The notes under the pieces are model-generated. The model was not told the origin of the DNA. It did not search any database and saw nothing but the letters and a program-made list of their open reading frames with translations. DNA of 64,000 nucleotides, from positions 3,534,001 to 3,598,000 of the forward strand of contig NZ_CP094656.1 of assembly GCF_030643805.1 (NCBI RefSeq), written 5' to 3'. This stretch comes from Alkalihalobacillus sp. AL-G. Its GTDB lineage: Bacteria; Bacillota; Bacilli; Bacillales; Fictibacillaceae. Positions 30,545-40,574 of the stretch are shown piece after piece; the first letter of the stretch is position 1, and every line of letters begins with the position of its first letter. A program made the position numbers and the translations under genes.

Positions 30545-30785
30545 AATAAAAAAATCCTCATCCTCTTAGTATGTGTTTGATAAACACCATACTAGGGACG
30601 AAGAGTTTCCGCGGTACCACCCTAATTGATGAACGATTTGTTCATCCACTCGTAAAAACAGCCTGTTTTGGTTGCAATGTAATTCACATCGACTACTGCC
30701 TGAACTTCCACCAAACGTCCAGTCTCTATATGCTGCCTATAGTCATGCTACTGCTTTTGCAAGGCTATTTTATATTCACCTTTTA
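30545..30785 (-). promoter_or_regulatory. T-box riboswitch (probably tRNA-Tyr) upstream of phhA
   Basis: On the minus strand the 14-base T-box AGGGTGGTACCGCGG lies at 30609-30623. A stem III hairpin GATGAAC/GTTCATC precedes it, and the terminator TAGTATG-TGTTT/AAACA-CATACTA with a run of seven T follows at 30547-30594. Stem I sequence (AGTAG..., GGTGGAAG) is recognisable upstream. The likely specifier is TAC at 30679-30681, in GAATTACATT, because it is followed by A; TTA would be followed by C. TAC codes for Tyr, and the UGGU bulge fits discriminator base A. This makes tyrosine shortage the signal for PhhA synthesis. Confidence 0.88.
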
Positions 30786-30810
30786 TACTAACACGCTTAA
30801 ACGCTTTTAA
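30782..30810 (-). promoter_or_regulatory. possible promoter of the phhA T-box leader
   Basis: On the minus strand TTAAAA (30805-30810), a 17-base spacer, TATAAA (30782-30787), placed just before stem I. Hexamers are imperfect. The 220 bp between here and the next gene show nothing else. Confidence 0.45.
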
Positions 30811-31031
30811 GTACTAAAGTTATTAATAAAAACTATACACAATGATTTTGCCGGCGTCAAGAACTTTTTTAAAATAAGGGGAAATTGTGTAGCTGCCTAT
30901 TGAATAAGTCCTCGTAGATATAAGTCCGACTAAAAACAGGACTTCAGAAAAATTCTTGGGTTATGTAACGTAAATATACCAGAAATCCTTCATCTAGATA
31001 GGTTTCTCAGGCGTTTAAATTGGCTTATTCT

Positions 31032-32063
31032 CTAGTTGGGTTCGCCTTCTTTCGTACCGATTCTTTCTAAGTCTTCCAAGGCGTCTTGAAGTGCCAATAA
31101 TTCATAAATGATCGTCAGTCGCTGCGAAATATGCCTTTTTGTAGTGGATTCGTCTGTTCGTTCACGACGTCCTTGCTCGTGTAAAAACAAAAGATCGAGA
31201 CATCCGATCAGTTCAAAGTGGTCTTCACTCATTTTATGATCCGGATCCTGTAAAACTGCTGCTACTGAGTCAGCAGCTTTCGAGACGATTACAACATTTT
31301 CAGAAGACAATTTAGTCTTTTCTATATCAAGAGAGAGCAAATTTCCAAAATGATAGAGAATCTTTTGGAAATACTCCAGCTTTTTTACAAGTATTCCGAA
31401 TTCACGTATCTCACTAAGATTGTGTCGTCGGTACTTCCATTCCTCTCGCTGAAATTGGGCAAGATTGAAAGAACGTTCCATATCCTTACTTAGACGTTGG
31501 TACTCCAGCTGTAACTGGCGGGGACTTGCACCTTCCACGAACCTGGTCAGGATACCACCGGACCGCTCATACAATTTATTTACTTGTTCTTGCACCATAT
31601 CCATGTAATGAGGTGGGAGAATCATAAAATTAATGATTGTCGATACACCTAATCCGATCAACGTCGTTAACAGCCTTACAAAAAAAGAAGATACAAAATG
31701 TTCTTCGGTTTCCGCAATCATAGCTACGGAAGTTAATGTCGCGACTAACATACCCGCATCTAGACGGAGTTTATGACAAACAGCAAGTGTCAAGGTAGCT
31801 GCCAACGCATATGCCAGGGCTGATTGGCCAAGAAAGGATTCAAAGAACATAGCAAACCCGGCACCAATAGTAGCTGCCGGAAATCGTATCAATCCTTTTT
31901 TAATGGAGTCTGAAGCTGTTGGTTCAACCGTAACTATTGCTGTAATAACTGCAAATAACACGGGTAAATGAAATAAATTGCAAATCAATGCTGTTATGAA
32001 GGCAGCAAGTCCTGTTTTCAGTACCCTACTGCCAATCCATTTTTTTATCGTTAATTTTTTCAC
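31032..32063 (-). CDS. aromatic acid exporter / FUSC family membrane protein
   Basis: A 343-residue protein. About five or six hydrophobic spans lie in the first 160 residues (LKTGLAAFITALICNLFHLP, VLFAVITAIVTVEPTASDS, the FESFLGQSALAYALAATLTLAV region, LLTTLIGLGVSTIINFMILP), followed by a long soluble helical half. The pattern matches the ArAE_1/FUSC group of Bacillus (YqjA, YgaE-like), putative exporters of aromatic acids. It is downstream of phhA on the same strand but upstream in transcription order, separated from the T-box by 220 bp. Substrate unproven. Confidence 0.75.
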   Translation of the reverse strand: MKKLTIKKWIGSRVLKTGLAAFITALICNLFHLPVLFAVITAIVTVEPTASDSIKKGLIRFPAATIGAGFAMFFESFLGQSALAYALAATLTLAVCHKLRLDAGMLVATLTSVAMIAETEEHFVSSFFVRLLTTLIGLGVSTIINFMILPPHYMDMVQEQVNKLYERSGGILTRFVEGASPRQLQLEYQRLSKDMERSFNLAQFQREEWKYRRHNLSEIREFGILVKKLEYFQKILYHFGNLLSLDIEKTKLSSENVVIVSKAADSVAAVLQDPDHKMSEDHFELIGCLDLLFLHEQGRRERTDESTTKRHISQRLTIIYELLALQDALEDLERIGTKEGEPN

Positions 32064-32243
32064 GCAACATCATCCTGAACAAAGATTCATTAATCTACTC
32101 CTTTATTGTACCAATTGGTCTATAGTAATACTACCGGGCTTCTAACTCTATTTTAAAAAGGAATATTCAATGAGTACTTCACTCAAGAAAGACGTTTTTA
32201 TGGCTAAACCAATCAACGAACTCTTCTATTTTCACTTCGGAAT

Positions 32244-33098
32244 CTATGTTAATTCCAATCGAATTTTGTTACGGGAAGGATCCTCTGTCCAAATACCGCC
32301 GTTTTCCTCGATAATTGGCACATTGATTTTCTCTAACCGTGTTATAACTAAGTTTCGCGCTTCCTCAGTTGGCAGGATGATCGAGAACCAATTCATCCGA
32401 ATATGATTCTCGTCTGGAGCCGGCGAACCTTTACCGTTCCACGTATTCAGCCCGATATGATGATGATAGCCCCCAGTCGAAACGAACAACGCTTGCTGAC
32501 GGAACGGAATCGTAATATCGAAACCTAATCCATCACAGTAAAAGGCTTTCGCCTCCTCTAGGTCAGCAACATGCAAATGAATATGGCCCATCACCGTTTG
32601 ATTGGGAAGCCCGTTCCACTCCTTCTCTAGACCGGCCCGAACAATAGAATCAATATCTAGCGGATCACTGACAAGCGGAAACTCTCCATTTTCCTTGACC
32701 CACTCCGATTCTGGACGATCGGCATACAGCTCGATGCCGTGTCCATCAGGGTCTGAAAGGTAAAATGCCTCACTGAAAAGATGGTCAGAAGCGCCTTGAA
32801 GCGGGTAGCCTGTTTCACCGATATGACGGATCATTGTTCCTAAATCACCACGAGTCGGTAGTAGGATAGCAAAATGAAACAGACCGGTTGTGCGCGGTTG
32901 TTTCGGCAATACGTGATCCGGTTGTTCGATTGTTATAAGCGGTGTTTTCGAATCCGCAGTAAGAACCGCACCCCTCTCACTATGTTCAAGCACCTTAAAT
33001 CCAAGTGTTTCTGTATAAAAGGATAACGAACGTTCGAAATCCGAGACCGTTAAATGAATTTGTCCGGTATACGTATTTGGTGATTGGTGAAAGTTCAT
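32244..33098 (-). CDS. VOC family ring-cleavage dioxygenase, CatE-like
   Basis: A 284-residue protein with two vicinal-oxygen-chelate modules. The first begins QIHLTVSDFERSLSFYTETLGF and the second GHIHLHVADLEEAKAFYCDGLGF. Further motifs are HFAILLP, EAFYLSDPDGHGIELYADRP and GGYHHHIGLNTW. The order and length match B. subtilis CatE (catechol 2,3-dioxygenase, 285 residues), with metal ligands His (second module), His (HHH) and a C-terminal acid. ATG 33096-33098 follows AGGAG; a TTG three codons upstream falls nearer the site. The true substrate may be a catechol or a hydroquinone. Confidence 0.82.
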   Translation of the reverse strand: MNFHQSPNTYTGQIHLTVSDFERSLSFYTETLGFKVLEHSERGAVLTADSKTPLITIEQPDHVLPKQPRTTGLFHFAILLPTRGDLGTMIRHIGETGYPLQGASDHLFSEAFYLSDPDGHGIELYADRPESEWVKENGEFPLVSDPLDIDSIVRAGLEKEWNGLPNQTVMGHIHLHVADLEEAKAFYCDGLGFDITIPFRQQALFVSTGGYHHHIGLNTWNGKGSPAPDENHIRMNWFSIILPTEEARNLVITRLEKINVPIIEENGGIWTEDPSRNKIRLELT

Positions 33099-33218
33099 TT
33101 GTAACAACTCCTCTAGCTTTTCACTTACTTTTATAAAGTAACTTTTAATTTATTATATTACGATCTATTGATTAAATCAACCTTAATGATCCTTCCGGTT
33201 TATTCCATTCAGGACATA

Positions 33219-33740
33219 TTCTTTCCGAAAATTAAGGGATTGAGGCTTGCAAATCACTATTTTTCGGAGACATTCTCCTATAGTTTAGGGGGTTGTTTCC
33301 CGCAAATCGTTTTTCCAGGACTCGTTTTCCTAAAATCTAGGAGGTTGTGTCCTGCAAATCGTGTTTCCAGGACTCATTCTCCTAAAACCTAGGAGGTTGT
33401 GTCCCGCAAATCGCTTTTCCAGGACTCATTCTCCTAAAACCTAGGAGGTTGTGTCCCGCAAATCGTTTTTTCAGGACTCATTCTCCTAAAATCTAGGGGG
33501 TGTGTCCCGCAAATCGCTTTTCCAGGACTCATTCTCCTAAAATCTAGGGGGTGTGTCCCGCAAATCGCTTTTCCAGGACTCGTTCTCCTAAAATCTAGGA
33601 GGTTGTGTCCTGCAAATCGTGTTTCCAGGACTCATTCTCCTAAAATCTAGGGGGTGTGTCCCGCAAATCATTTTTCTGGGACTCGTTTTCCTAAAACCTA
33701 GGAGGTTGTGTCCCGCAAATCGCTTTTTCTGGACACTTAC
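33219..33740. repeat. tandem array, 51-52-bp unit, nine to ten copies
   Basis: TTCTCCTA (or TTTTCCTA) recurs at 33273, 33325, 33377, 33429, 33481, 33532, 33583, 33635 and 33686, with a degenerate copy before and a fading one after. Each unit holds two inverted repeats, CTCCTA...TAGGAG and GTCC(C/T)G...CAGGAC, around GCAAATCG. Pitch is 52, sometimes 51. No spacers, no gene. It fills most of the 830-bp gap between the CatE-like gene and crh; 33741-33880 continues with degenerate TCCAG-containing sequence. Confidence 0.92.
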
Positions 33741-33879
33741 TCCCTAATTCCATGCGCACTTGTCCAGATTACCTCTTTTTCTGGACATTTCACCGTAAAA
33801 GTTGAATGAGATTGTCCAGAGAACACCTTTTTCCACAGGCGCACTCCTCCCTCAAAGACACAAGGATGCACCCGCCAAA

Positions 33880-33922
33880 ACAACAAAAAACACTACCCGA
33901 TCTTAATCTTCGGGCAGTGTTT
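33880..33922 (-). terminator. terminator after crh
   Basis: On the minus strand AAACACTGCCCGA pairs with TCGGGTAGTGTTT (one G-U), then TTTTGTTG. Directly after the crh stop. Confidence 0.88.
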
Positions 33923-33928
33923 ATGTAC

Positions 33929-34186
33929 TTATTCCGCTTTTGAAATATAATCTTTGAGTGCGTGGAGTGCTTCCTCTTCGTCTTTCCCATCTGTAATGAT
34001 TGTCACTGTTGAACCTGAGCCAATTGCAAGACTCATAATCCCCATAATGCTCTTTGCATTCACCTTTTTACCGTCCTTTTCTAAGAAAACATCGGCGTTA
34101 AAACGATTTGCCTCTTGCACGAAAAGCGCCGCAGGACGAGCCTGCAATCCGGTTTTCAATTCAACCGTCAGTTCTTTTTCCAACAA
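33929..34186 (-). CDS. crh: HPr-like catabolite repression protein Crh
   Basis: An 85-residue HPr homologue. The start is TTG 34184-34186 after AAGGAGG; counting from it, the site of the HPr phosphohistidine is Gln 15 (KTGLQARPAA) and the regulatory serine is Ser 46 (NAKSIMGIMSL), exactly the Crh numbering. Lacking His 15 it cannot take part in PTS sugar uptake. HprK (also in this window) phosphorylates Ser 46, and P-Ser-Crh is a CcpA corepressor; unphosphorylated Crh inhibits methylglyoxal synthase in B. subtilis. It ends the Nudix-rapZ-yvcK-whiA run, after a terminator and a small repeat element. Confidence 0.95.
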   Translation of the reverse strand: MLEKELTVELKTGLQARPAALFVQEANRFNADVFLEKDGKKVNAKSIMGIMSLAIGSGSTVTIITDGKDEEEALHALKDYISKAE

Positions 34187-34210
34187 TTGACCATTCCTCC
34201 TTATATGTTC

Positions 34211-34286
34211 GTTCAAAAAGGTTGATGAGGTACCCCGTACACTGCTACAAACTCATCCGAGACCGTCGATACATACTTTTTTGAAC
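34211..34286. repeat. 76-bp miniature of the MITE-like element, directly upstream of crh
   Basis: GTTCAAAAAGGT at the left and CTTTTTTGAAC at the right are imperfect inverted repeats matching the ends of the 300-365-bp elements, in opposite orientation to them relative to transcription. Inside, GATGAG and CTCATC can pair. It ends about ten bases before the crh Shine-Dalgarno in the minus direction. Confidence 0.6.
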
Positions 34287-34385
34287 ACCATCATTAATCC
34301 CACTTAGTTAATCTATATATCGGAACATTATAAAAAATGTGTAGAGAACTTTTCAGAGCAAAAGAAAGCGCTATCTTCTATGTGT

Positions 34386-34438
34386 AAAAAAATGAGGCTA
34401 ACCCAGATTGTCCCATCAGGTCGTTCCGTTAGCCCTCT
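34386..34438 (-). terminator. terminator after whiA
   Basis: On the minus strand GAGGGCTAAC pairs with GTTAGCCTC around a 25-base loop, followed by seven T. It separates whiA from crh. Confidence 0.8.
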
Positions 34439-34486
34439 TCTTCAAATGGTGCTGAATCACATTGCAGCAAACCGTAAAACTCGTCT

Positions 34487-35422
34487 TTACACGCGGCCTG
34501 AACGAATTTTATTCGCGAGTTCATCGAGCTTACGGAGCCGGTGATTAATGCCCGACTTACTGATTGGGCCCGTCGAAACGAGATCCCCTAGCTCCTGCAA
34601 TGAAACATCCGCGTATTTGACGCGAAGCTCTGCAATTTCACGAAGCTTATCCGGTAACTTTTCAAGTCCAAGCTCCCGTTCGATCAAACGGATATTCTCA
34701 ACCTGACGCATCGCTGCCCCGACCGTTTTGTTCAAATTGGCGGTTTCACAGTTTACCAGTCGGTTGACGGAATTTCGCAAATCCTTCATGATCCGTACGT
34801 CCTCAAAATAGAGTAGAGCGGTATGGGCACCTATCAAGGTGAGAAAATCTGAAATTTTCTCTCCTTCTTTTAAATAGATGATGTAGCCCTTTTTCCGTTC
34901 TAGCATACGAGCATTCATGCCAAACGAATTAATCAAATTACACAACGATTCCGTATGTTCTTCATACATCGAAAAAATTTCTAGATGATAAGAAGTTTCG
35001 GGATGATTGAGTGAACCTCCTGCAAGAAATGCTCCTCGAAGATAAGATCGCTTACAACAGCTCTTTTTCGTCAGTGCTTTCGAAAGCGTCCGCTTGAATG
35101 TGAAGCCCTCGCCCATAATATCTAATTCGTCCAATAGGGTCCTGGTATCCTGCTTGATCCGGACAATATAGACATTATTTTTTTTCAGTCGCATTTTTTT
35201 CCGAACGAGCAATTCTGCCGGGTACGAATACAGCTGTTTAATCAACGTGTAGATTCGTCTTGCGATCGCCGCATTTTCAGTCGGTATATCTAGAATCAAT
35301 TCCCGGTTCGCGAGTGAAATGGAACCATTCATCCGGATCAGTGCCGCGAGTTCCGCTTTTGAACAGCATTTTTTTACTTCTAGCTTGGTTAACTCTTTTT
35401 TTGTCTCTGATGCAAACGACAC
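34487..35422 (-). CDS. whiA: DNA-binding protein WhiA
   Basis: A 311-residue WhiA (YvcL). An N-terminal LAGLIDADG-homing-endonuclease-like fold (with [24 protein letters not shown]) lacks the catalytic acid pair, and a C-terminal helix-turn-helix contains [29 protein letters not shown]. In Bacillus it affects cell division and chromosome segregation; in actinomycetes it is a sporulation regulator. The ATG at 35420-35422 follows AAAGAGGGGTG. It follows yvcK by 35 bp in the conserved order. Confidence 0.96.
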   Translation of the reverse strand: MSFASETKKELTKLEVKKCCSKAELAALIRMNGSISLANRELILDIPTENAAIARRIYTLIKQLYSYPAELLVRKKMRLKKNNVYIVRIKQDTRTLLDELDIMGEGFTFKRTLSKALTKKSCCKRSYLRGAFLAGGSLNHPETSYHLEIFSMYEEHTESLCNLINSFGMNARMLERKKGYIIYLKEGEKISDFLTLIGAHTALLYFEDVRIMKDLRNSVNRLVNCETANLNKTVGAAMRQVENIRLIERELGLEKLPDKLREIAELRVKYADVSLQELGDLVSTGPISKSGINHRLRKLDELANKIRSGRV

Positions 35423-35457
35423 GACTTACACCCCTCTTTCGTTTATGCCCGAGGGTT

Positions 35458-36414
35458 CTAATCGGATACTAGATCAAGGATCAGCTCGGAAACACGTTTA
35501 GCATCGTGCCTTATTAACGAATCATTATATTGAACTATTTTATCACTGATGACGTCAAATCCAAAAGATTTTAACCTCTCTTCATCAAACTGTACAGGTT
35601 CTCCGCCTTCAGATTTATATTTTTCCAGCACCTTTTCAGGCACGTTAGCATTATTGACAATAATCGTATCAATAATCTGCTGACCTGTATGAGTAACTAA
35701 AATATTGACATGATCAGCGGCAGTAAAATGATCGGTTTCACCAGGCTGCGTCATTACGTTACAAATGTAGACCTTTTTCGCTTTCGACTTTTTGATTTCA
35801 TCCGTAATGCCTGGTACGAGCAGGCTTGGTAGAATGCTCGTATACAAGCTCCCTGGCCCGATCAGGATCAGATCCGCTCTTTTTATCGCGCGCAGGCTTT
35901 CCGAGAGCGGTTTTACCGTGTCTGGAGTCAGGTATACCCGAACGATTTTTTTACCCGTATGTGGAATTTTCGATTCACCCGACACAATCGTCCCGTCGTT
36001 CAACTGGGCATTTAAAACAACGCTATGATCGGAAGCCGGCAGCACCCGACCACGTACATTCAATACCTTTGACAGCTCACGAATTCCCGTTACAAAGTTG
36101 CCGGTAATATCCGACATTGCAGCCAGTAACAGATTTCCAAGGGAATGTCCAGACAACCCGTTCCCGTTCCTAAAACGGTGCTGAAACAGCTGTTCAACAA
36201 GGGGTTCGACCTCGGACAATGCAGCTAAAACATTCCGGATATCACCTGGGGGCAGGATATCGAGCTCCTCCCTCAGCCTCCCGGAACTCCCGCCATCATC
36301 GGCAACGGTCACAATTGCCGTGATATCGACAGGGAACTTTTTCAAGCCTCTCAGTAAAACAGATAAGCCCGTTCCACCACCGAATACAACGACGTTAGGC
36401 CTTCGATTTGACAT
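35458..36414 (-). CDS. yvcK: gluconeogenesis factor YvcK (CofD-like)
   Basis: A 318-residue protein of the CofD/YvcK family. Motifs are [74 protein letters not shown] and [10 protein letters not shown]. In B. subtilis it binds UDP-sugars and is needed for growth on gluconeogenic carbon sources and for cell shape. ATG 36412-36414 fits homologues; a start six codons earlier is open. It overlaps the end of rapZ by 20 bp, so translation is coupled. Confidence 0.96.
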   Translation of the reverse strand: MSNRRPNVVVFGGGTGLSVLLRGLKKFPVDITAIVTVADDGGSSGRLREELDILPPGDIRNVLAALSEVEPLVEQLFQHRFRNGNGLSGHSLGNLLLAAMSDITGNFVTGIRELSKVLNVRGRVLPASDHSVVLNAQLNDGTIVSGESKIPHTGKKIVRVYLTPDTVKPLSESLRAIKRADLILIGPGSLYTSILPSLLVPGITDEIKKSKAKKVYICNVMTQPGETDHFTAADHVNILVTHTGQQIIDTIIVNNANVPEKVLEKYKSEGGEPVQFDEERLKSFGFDVISDKIVQYNDSLIRHDAKRVSELILDLVSD

Positions 36415-37297
36415 TATACGTTCTCTTTGCATCTTTTTCGATATCGCGATGGCTGCTATGGACGCGATAATCTTTACCTAAATAATCCTTCAAATGTTCA
36501 GCAAGCGTGACAGACCGGTGTTTTCCGCCTGTACACCCAACCGCTATGACGAGCTGGCTTTTTCCCTCTCGCTTATAATGCGGAATGATGAAGTCGAGCA
36601 GTCCCGTCAGTTTTTCGATGAACTTCTGGGTTTCCGACCATTTTAAAACATAGGAGGACACTTCTTCTTCAAGGCCTGTTTTTGGCCGCATGTGTTCAAT
36701 ATAATGCGGATTCGGTAAAAAACGGACGTCAAATACGAGGTCCGCATCAATCGGCATGCCATATTTGAACCCGAACGACAGGACGTTCACTGTAAAAGGG
36801 TGAGCTTCATTTGACGAATACCGCTCGATGATCCGTTCCCGAAGCTGTAATGGTTTTAAATCCGTCGTATCGAGTATATTCTGTGCTCTCCCCTTCAGCT
36901 CCTCAAGCATTTCCCGCTCAACCTTGATGCCATCAAGTGGAAGGCCATTTGCTGCAAGTGGGTGAGAACGGCGTGTTTCTTTATATCGTCGGACGAGTGT
37001 TGTATCCTTCGCATCTAAAAATAAGATCTGTGGTTTTACAGATGTACTGTCAGTCATCAAGTCGATCGTCTCAAAAAGCTGATCGAAGAATTCACGTCCA
37101 CGGAGGTCCATGACAAGTGCAACCTTTTTAAGCTTCCCGCCGGATTCCTCCATAAGCTCGACAAATTTAGGCAAAAGCGCAGGTGGTAAGTTGTCGACGC
37201 AAAAGAAACCAAGATCCTCAAAGCTTTGCATGGCAACCGTTTTTCCCGCACCGGACATTCCTGTGATGATGACCATCTGAAATTCATTCTGTTCCAT
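36395..37297 (-). CDS. rapZ: RNase adapter RapZ / nucleotide-binding protein YvcJ
   Basis: A 300-residue P-loop protein. Walker A is [12 protein letters not shown] at the N-terminus, Walker B-like segments are VALVMDLRG and ILFLDA, and the C-terminal domain has [27 protein letters not shown] and [20 protein letters not shown]. subtilis YvcJ hydrolyses GTP and influences competence; E. coli RapZ guides RNase E. Length is normal. It overlaps yvcK. Confidence 0.96.
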   Translation of the reverse strand: MEQNEFQMVIITGMSGAGKTVAMQSFEDLGFFCVDNLPPALLPKFVELMEESGGKLKKVALVMDLRGREFFDQLFETIDLMTDSTSVKPQILFLDAKDTTLVRRYKETRRSHPLAANGLPLDGIKVEREMLEELKGRAQNILDTTDLKPLQLRERIIERYSSNEAHPFTVNVLSFGFKYGMPIDADLVFDVRFLPNPHYIEHMRPKTGLEEEVSSYVLKWSETQKFIEKLTGLLDFIIPHYKREGKSQLVIAVGCTGGKHRSVTLAEHLKDYLGKDYRVHSSHRDIEKDAKRTYNVKSKA

Positions 37298-37361
37298 CTA
37301 ACATCCCTCGCTTTCGTCTTTAGTCTATCTTTATTAGGCGAACTTTTATTAGCCCACTTCT

Positions 37362-37820
37362 TTAGGAAGGATCCAATCGATAACTAAGCAATTCAAACTC
37401 TGGTGTATACGTAAATGTTCCGATGATCATACCGCTTCCTGTCACCATATAATCAAGGATATGGTGATCACCAGGAGCCATCGGCAACGTGGCAATCTCT
37501 TCTTTCGGTTTCCAGGCGAGCTTTCCCTCATCCGATTCGGTGAGCAGCTCCCCTTCGGATTCAGTAGCATAAAAGGTGAACATCATCCATTCTTGAACGA
37601 TTTGATCACCATCTTTAATGATGAAATTAAAGACACCCTTTAATTTTGGATTTAACAAATACAACCCGGTTTCTTCACGGTACTCTCGAACAACAGAATC
37701 CTTGATCGTTTCTTCTGATTCCATTTTCCCGCCAGGCGCAACCCACCAACCTCTCCTCGGTTTTTGGAGCAATACGACCTGGTTATCCTTTTCGAGTACA
37801 CAATTTGTAACTCGTTGCAC
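37362..37820 (-). CDS. yvcI: Nudix hydrolase, 8-oxo-dGTP diphosphatase family (YvcI)
   Basis: A 152-residue Nudix protein. The full Nudix box GGKMESEETIKDSVVREYRE-ETG is near residues 31-54, preceded by WWVAPGG. GTG 37818-37820 is chosen because AGAGGTG lies six bases upstream; three more codons are open before it but overlap that site. It begins the rapZ-yvcK-whiA operon as in B. subtilis. It may sanitise oxidised nucleotides; substrate not shown by sequence. Confidence 0.9.
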   Translation of the reverse strand: MQRVTNCVLEKDNQVVLLQKPRRGWWVAPGGKMESEETIKDSVVREYREETGLYLLNPKLKGVFNFIIKDGDQIVQEWMMFTFYATESEGELLTESDEGKLAWKPKEEIATLPMAPGDHHILDYMVTGSGMIIGTFTYTPEFELLSYRLDPS

Positions 37821-37840
37821 GTGAATCACCTCTTTCTATC

Positions 37841-37870
37841 ATTATACTATGTATCAAAGCCCATCAACAA
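37841..37870 (-). promoter_or_regulatory. likely promoter of the yvcI-rapZ-yvcK-whiA operon
   Basis: On the minus strand TTGTTG (37865-37870), 18 bases, and a perfect TATAAT (37841-37846). Transcription would start about 15 bases before the yvcI GTG, leaving just room for its ribosome site. Confidence 0.6.
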
Positions 37871-38030
37871 ACACATATCCATGAAAAATGGAATGAACCC
37901 ACATCATACCTTTTCTCTATAAAGGGGTTGCATCCTCTATAAATAACAATATTGAGGTGCTTCGGCGAACCTAAAGCCTTTTGGTATAAAAAACTCGACT
38001 TCCACCTACACAATCCCACTAAAAATGCAC

Positions 38031-38062
38031 AAAAAAATAGCACGGAAACGATTGTTCCGTGC
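38031..38062 (-). terminator. terminator hairpin with no gene directly upstream
   Basis: On the minus strand GCACGGAAC pairs with GTTTCCGTGC (short loop) and TATTTTTTT follows. The nearest upstream gene, trxB, ends 210 bp earlier and has its own small hairpin. It is either a second trxB terminator or the end of a short RNA. The rest of the 37871-38240 gap shows no gene. Confidence 0.65.
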
Positions 38063-38241
38063 ACAAAGATAAGAAATTTATTAAAAGGGGGTCAATTTCT
38101 TAATTGTATAATAACTTATCAATATTTCACCTCTGTTACAATCCCATTAAGACAGAATTACGTTTTCAAAAAGTCAAGCTTTTTTCAAACTATTACCATC
38201 CCTAGCTCCAAAGGTGCACACTTTTAAAAATGTCGACCCAG

Positions 38242-38266
38242 CAAAGAAAACTCGGCCGGGCCAAGC
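38242..38266 (-). terminator. small terminator after trxB
   Basis: On the minus strand CTTGGC pairs with GCCGAG around CCG, followed by TTTTCTTTG. Its form equals the closing hairpin of the dispersed element at 27939, 39422 and 41562. Confidence 0.6.
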
Positions 38267-38272
38267 CTCCAG

Positions 38273-39238
<966 letters not shown>

Positions 39239-39421
39239 TTAATCTATAAAATCAATTCCAATTTTCCCTATCGTTAGTTTTAACGAATCTTATTTTTTAT
39301 ATTAGAGGGCGTCGTGAATTGTCGACTTGTGAACCTCTACTTATAGTATCGTATTAAATGAAGCTTGTTTAAGTCTAATAAAATGCTCAAAAGATAGCGC
39401 AGATATACTTTTTTCCATATT

Positions 39422-39496
39422 TATAAAGAAAACTCGGCGATTGCCGAGCCTTTAGGTGAAATCAGAGTCGTAGTTGCCCTTATGCTGATAGAAAGT
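39422..39496 (-). repeat. dispersed hairpin element, copy B
   Basis: Read on the minus strand it begins near CTTTCTATCAGCATAAGGGC and ends in the hairpin CTCGGC-AATC-GCCGAG with tail TTTTCTTTAT. It matches copies A and C at both ends. It fills part of the 343-bp gap upstream of trxB and may also end transcripts from the DUF3231 gene. Confidence 0.6.
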
Positions 39497-39513
39497 ATTT
39501 ATGCTTTCTCGTG

Positions 39514-39546
39514 CAAAAAAACACCCTCTCAAAAAGGAAGAGAAGG
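39514..39546 (-). terminator. terminator after the DUF3231 gene
   Basis: On the minus strand CCTTCTC pairs with GAGAGGG (G-U at one position), followed by TGTTTTTTT, about 25 bases after the stop. Confidence 0.7.
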
Positions 39547-39569
39547 ATGGATCATTCAAGGTATTGGAA

Positions 39570-40574
39570 TTATTTTTTCTTTGCAATTTCTTTTCGATTA
39601 GGAGCTAACGGTGGCTGTTCTAACCATTTATTTTTTACCATGAGATTAAACCATTTTTTAGTGACTGTTAGATTTTTTAAAATGACACTTTCATAAGTCG
39701 TTACAAGGTCTGTTCGCATGGCTGATGCTAAACCTGCCCCGTTATACATTTGTGCAGCTTGGTACAAGAAACCGATATGATACAACATCAGCTTATCGGA
39801 AAAAGGAGAGTCGGTTGAGGTTGTAACTTCAGTCTCCCACGATTTAGGAACTGGTAAATTATCCTTGTTCATTATTTTTGATAAGGATTGGATTTGACCA
39901 TCAGCCGTTTTCTCGGAATCCTCTAAAAACTTTCTTACTTCTTTTGATTGAGCGACCTGACTGAACCCAATAGATAGGGTTTTAGCCATGATGCCCTTTT
40001 TAAGGTTGAAAGATATACTTATGATTTCCGGTGCTGCTAACTGTCGTCCTTTTCCGAAAAATCCATCCGTGAAGTCCTTGCTAGAAACAAATTCAGGGTT
40101 TTTAGCTGGATAAAAATAAGGATCTCTTTGAAAGCTTCCTTTCTCAAGTAATAAATCGATCGTTTGATGATACATTCTTTTCGCAGCATTATCAGTTGAA
40201 TCGTAAAAAAACCGTAAATCTTCTCGAACCGAAACACCTAATGAAGTGGTATGACCTAACAAACCATGTAAAGTCATGATATGTAAATAATTCAGGCAAA
40301 AGATGTCTGTGAACAATCTTTTTGTTCCTTTATTGAGATCAGATTCAGTAAATCCGATTGGAACTGGAAATCCCTCATTCTCAAGGAATGTTACGATTTG
40401 TTTCTTTTGTTGTCCAAATGTTTTGATCGCATCCTCAAAAATTATTTTTATTTCTTCGTCATCAATAATAGAGTACATATATCTATTTACTACATCTGTC
40501 ATTGTTCCGTTTACATACTGTCCCCACAATGTTCCTATTTCGGAAGATGTCAGTTTTAATTTCTCTTTATCCAC
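39570..40574 (-). CDS. DUF3231 family protein
   Basis: A 334-residue protein with two similar halves, each helical. The first begins near LTSSEIGTLWGQYVNGTMTD; later landmarks are TSLGVSVREDLRFFYDSTDNAA and AGLASAMRTDLVTTYESVI, repeated in register. This is the DUF3231 family, with a ferritin-like bundle predicted, found only in spore formers and often present in spores. Function is unknown. GTG 40572-40574 follows AAGAGGTG; ten further open codons upstream would include that site. It is absent between yvcD and trxB in B. subtilis, so it is an insertion in the conserved order. Confidence 0.8.
   Translation of the reverse strand: MDKEKLKLTSSEIGTLWGQYVNGTMTDVVNRYMYSIIDDEEIKIIFEDAIKTFGQQKKQIVTFLENEGFPVPIGFTESDLNKGTKRLFTDIFCLNYLHIMTLHGLLGHTTSLGVSVREDLRFFYDSTDNAAKRMYHQTIDLLLEKGSFQRDPYFYPAKNPEFVSSKDFTDGFFGKGRQLAAPEIISISFNLKKGIMAKTLSIGFSQVAQSKEVRKFLEDSEKTADGQIQSLSKIMNKDNLPVPKSWETEVTTSTDSPFSDKLMLYHIGFLYQAAQMYNGAGLASAMRTDLVTTYESVILKNLTVTKKWFNLMVKNKWLEQPPLAPNRKEIAKKK

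Noticed and set aside
33219-33740. CRISPR array
   Set aside because: Units are contiguous 51-52-bp repeats with no unique spacers, and no cas genes are present in the window.
34360-34380. CcpA cre site (GAAAGCGCTATC) near crh
   Set aside because: Only the central CG and part of the half-sites match; too weak to list as a site.
37864-38064. 66-codon minus-strand frame in the trxB-yvcI gap
   Set aside because: No ribosome site, and it begins at the lone terminator hairpin; its composition is not convincing.
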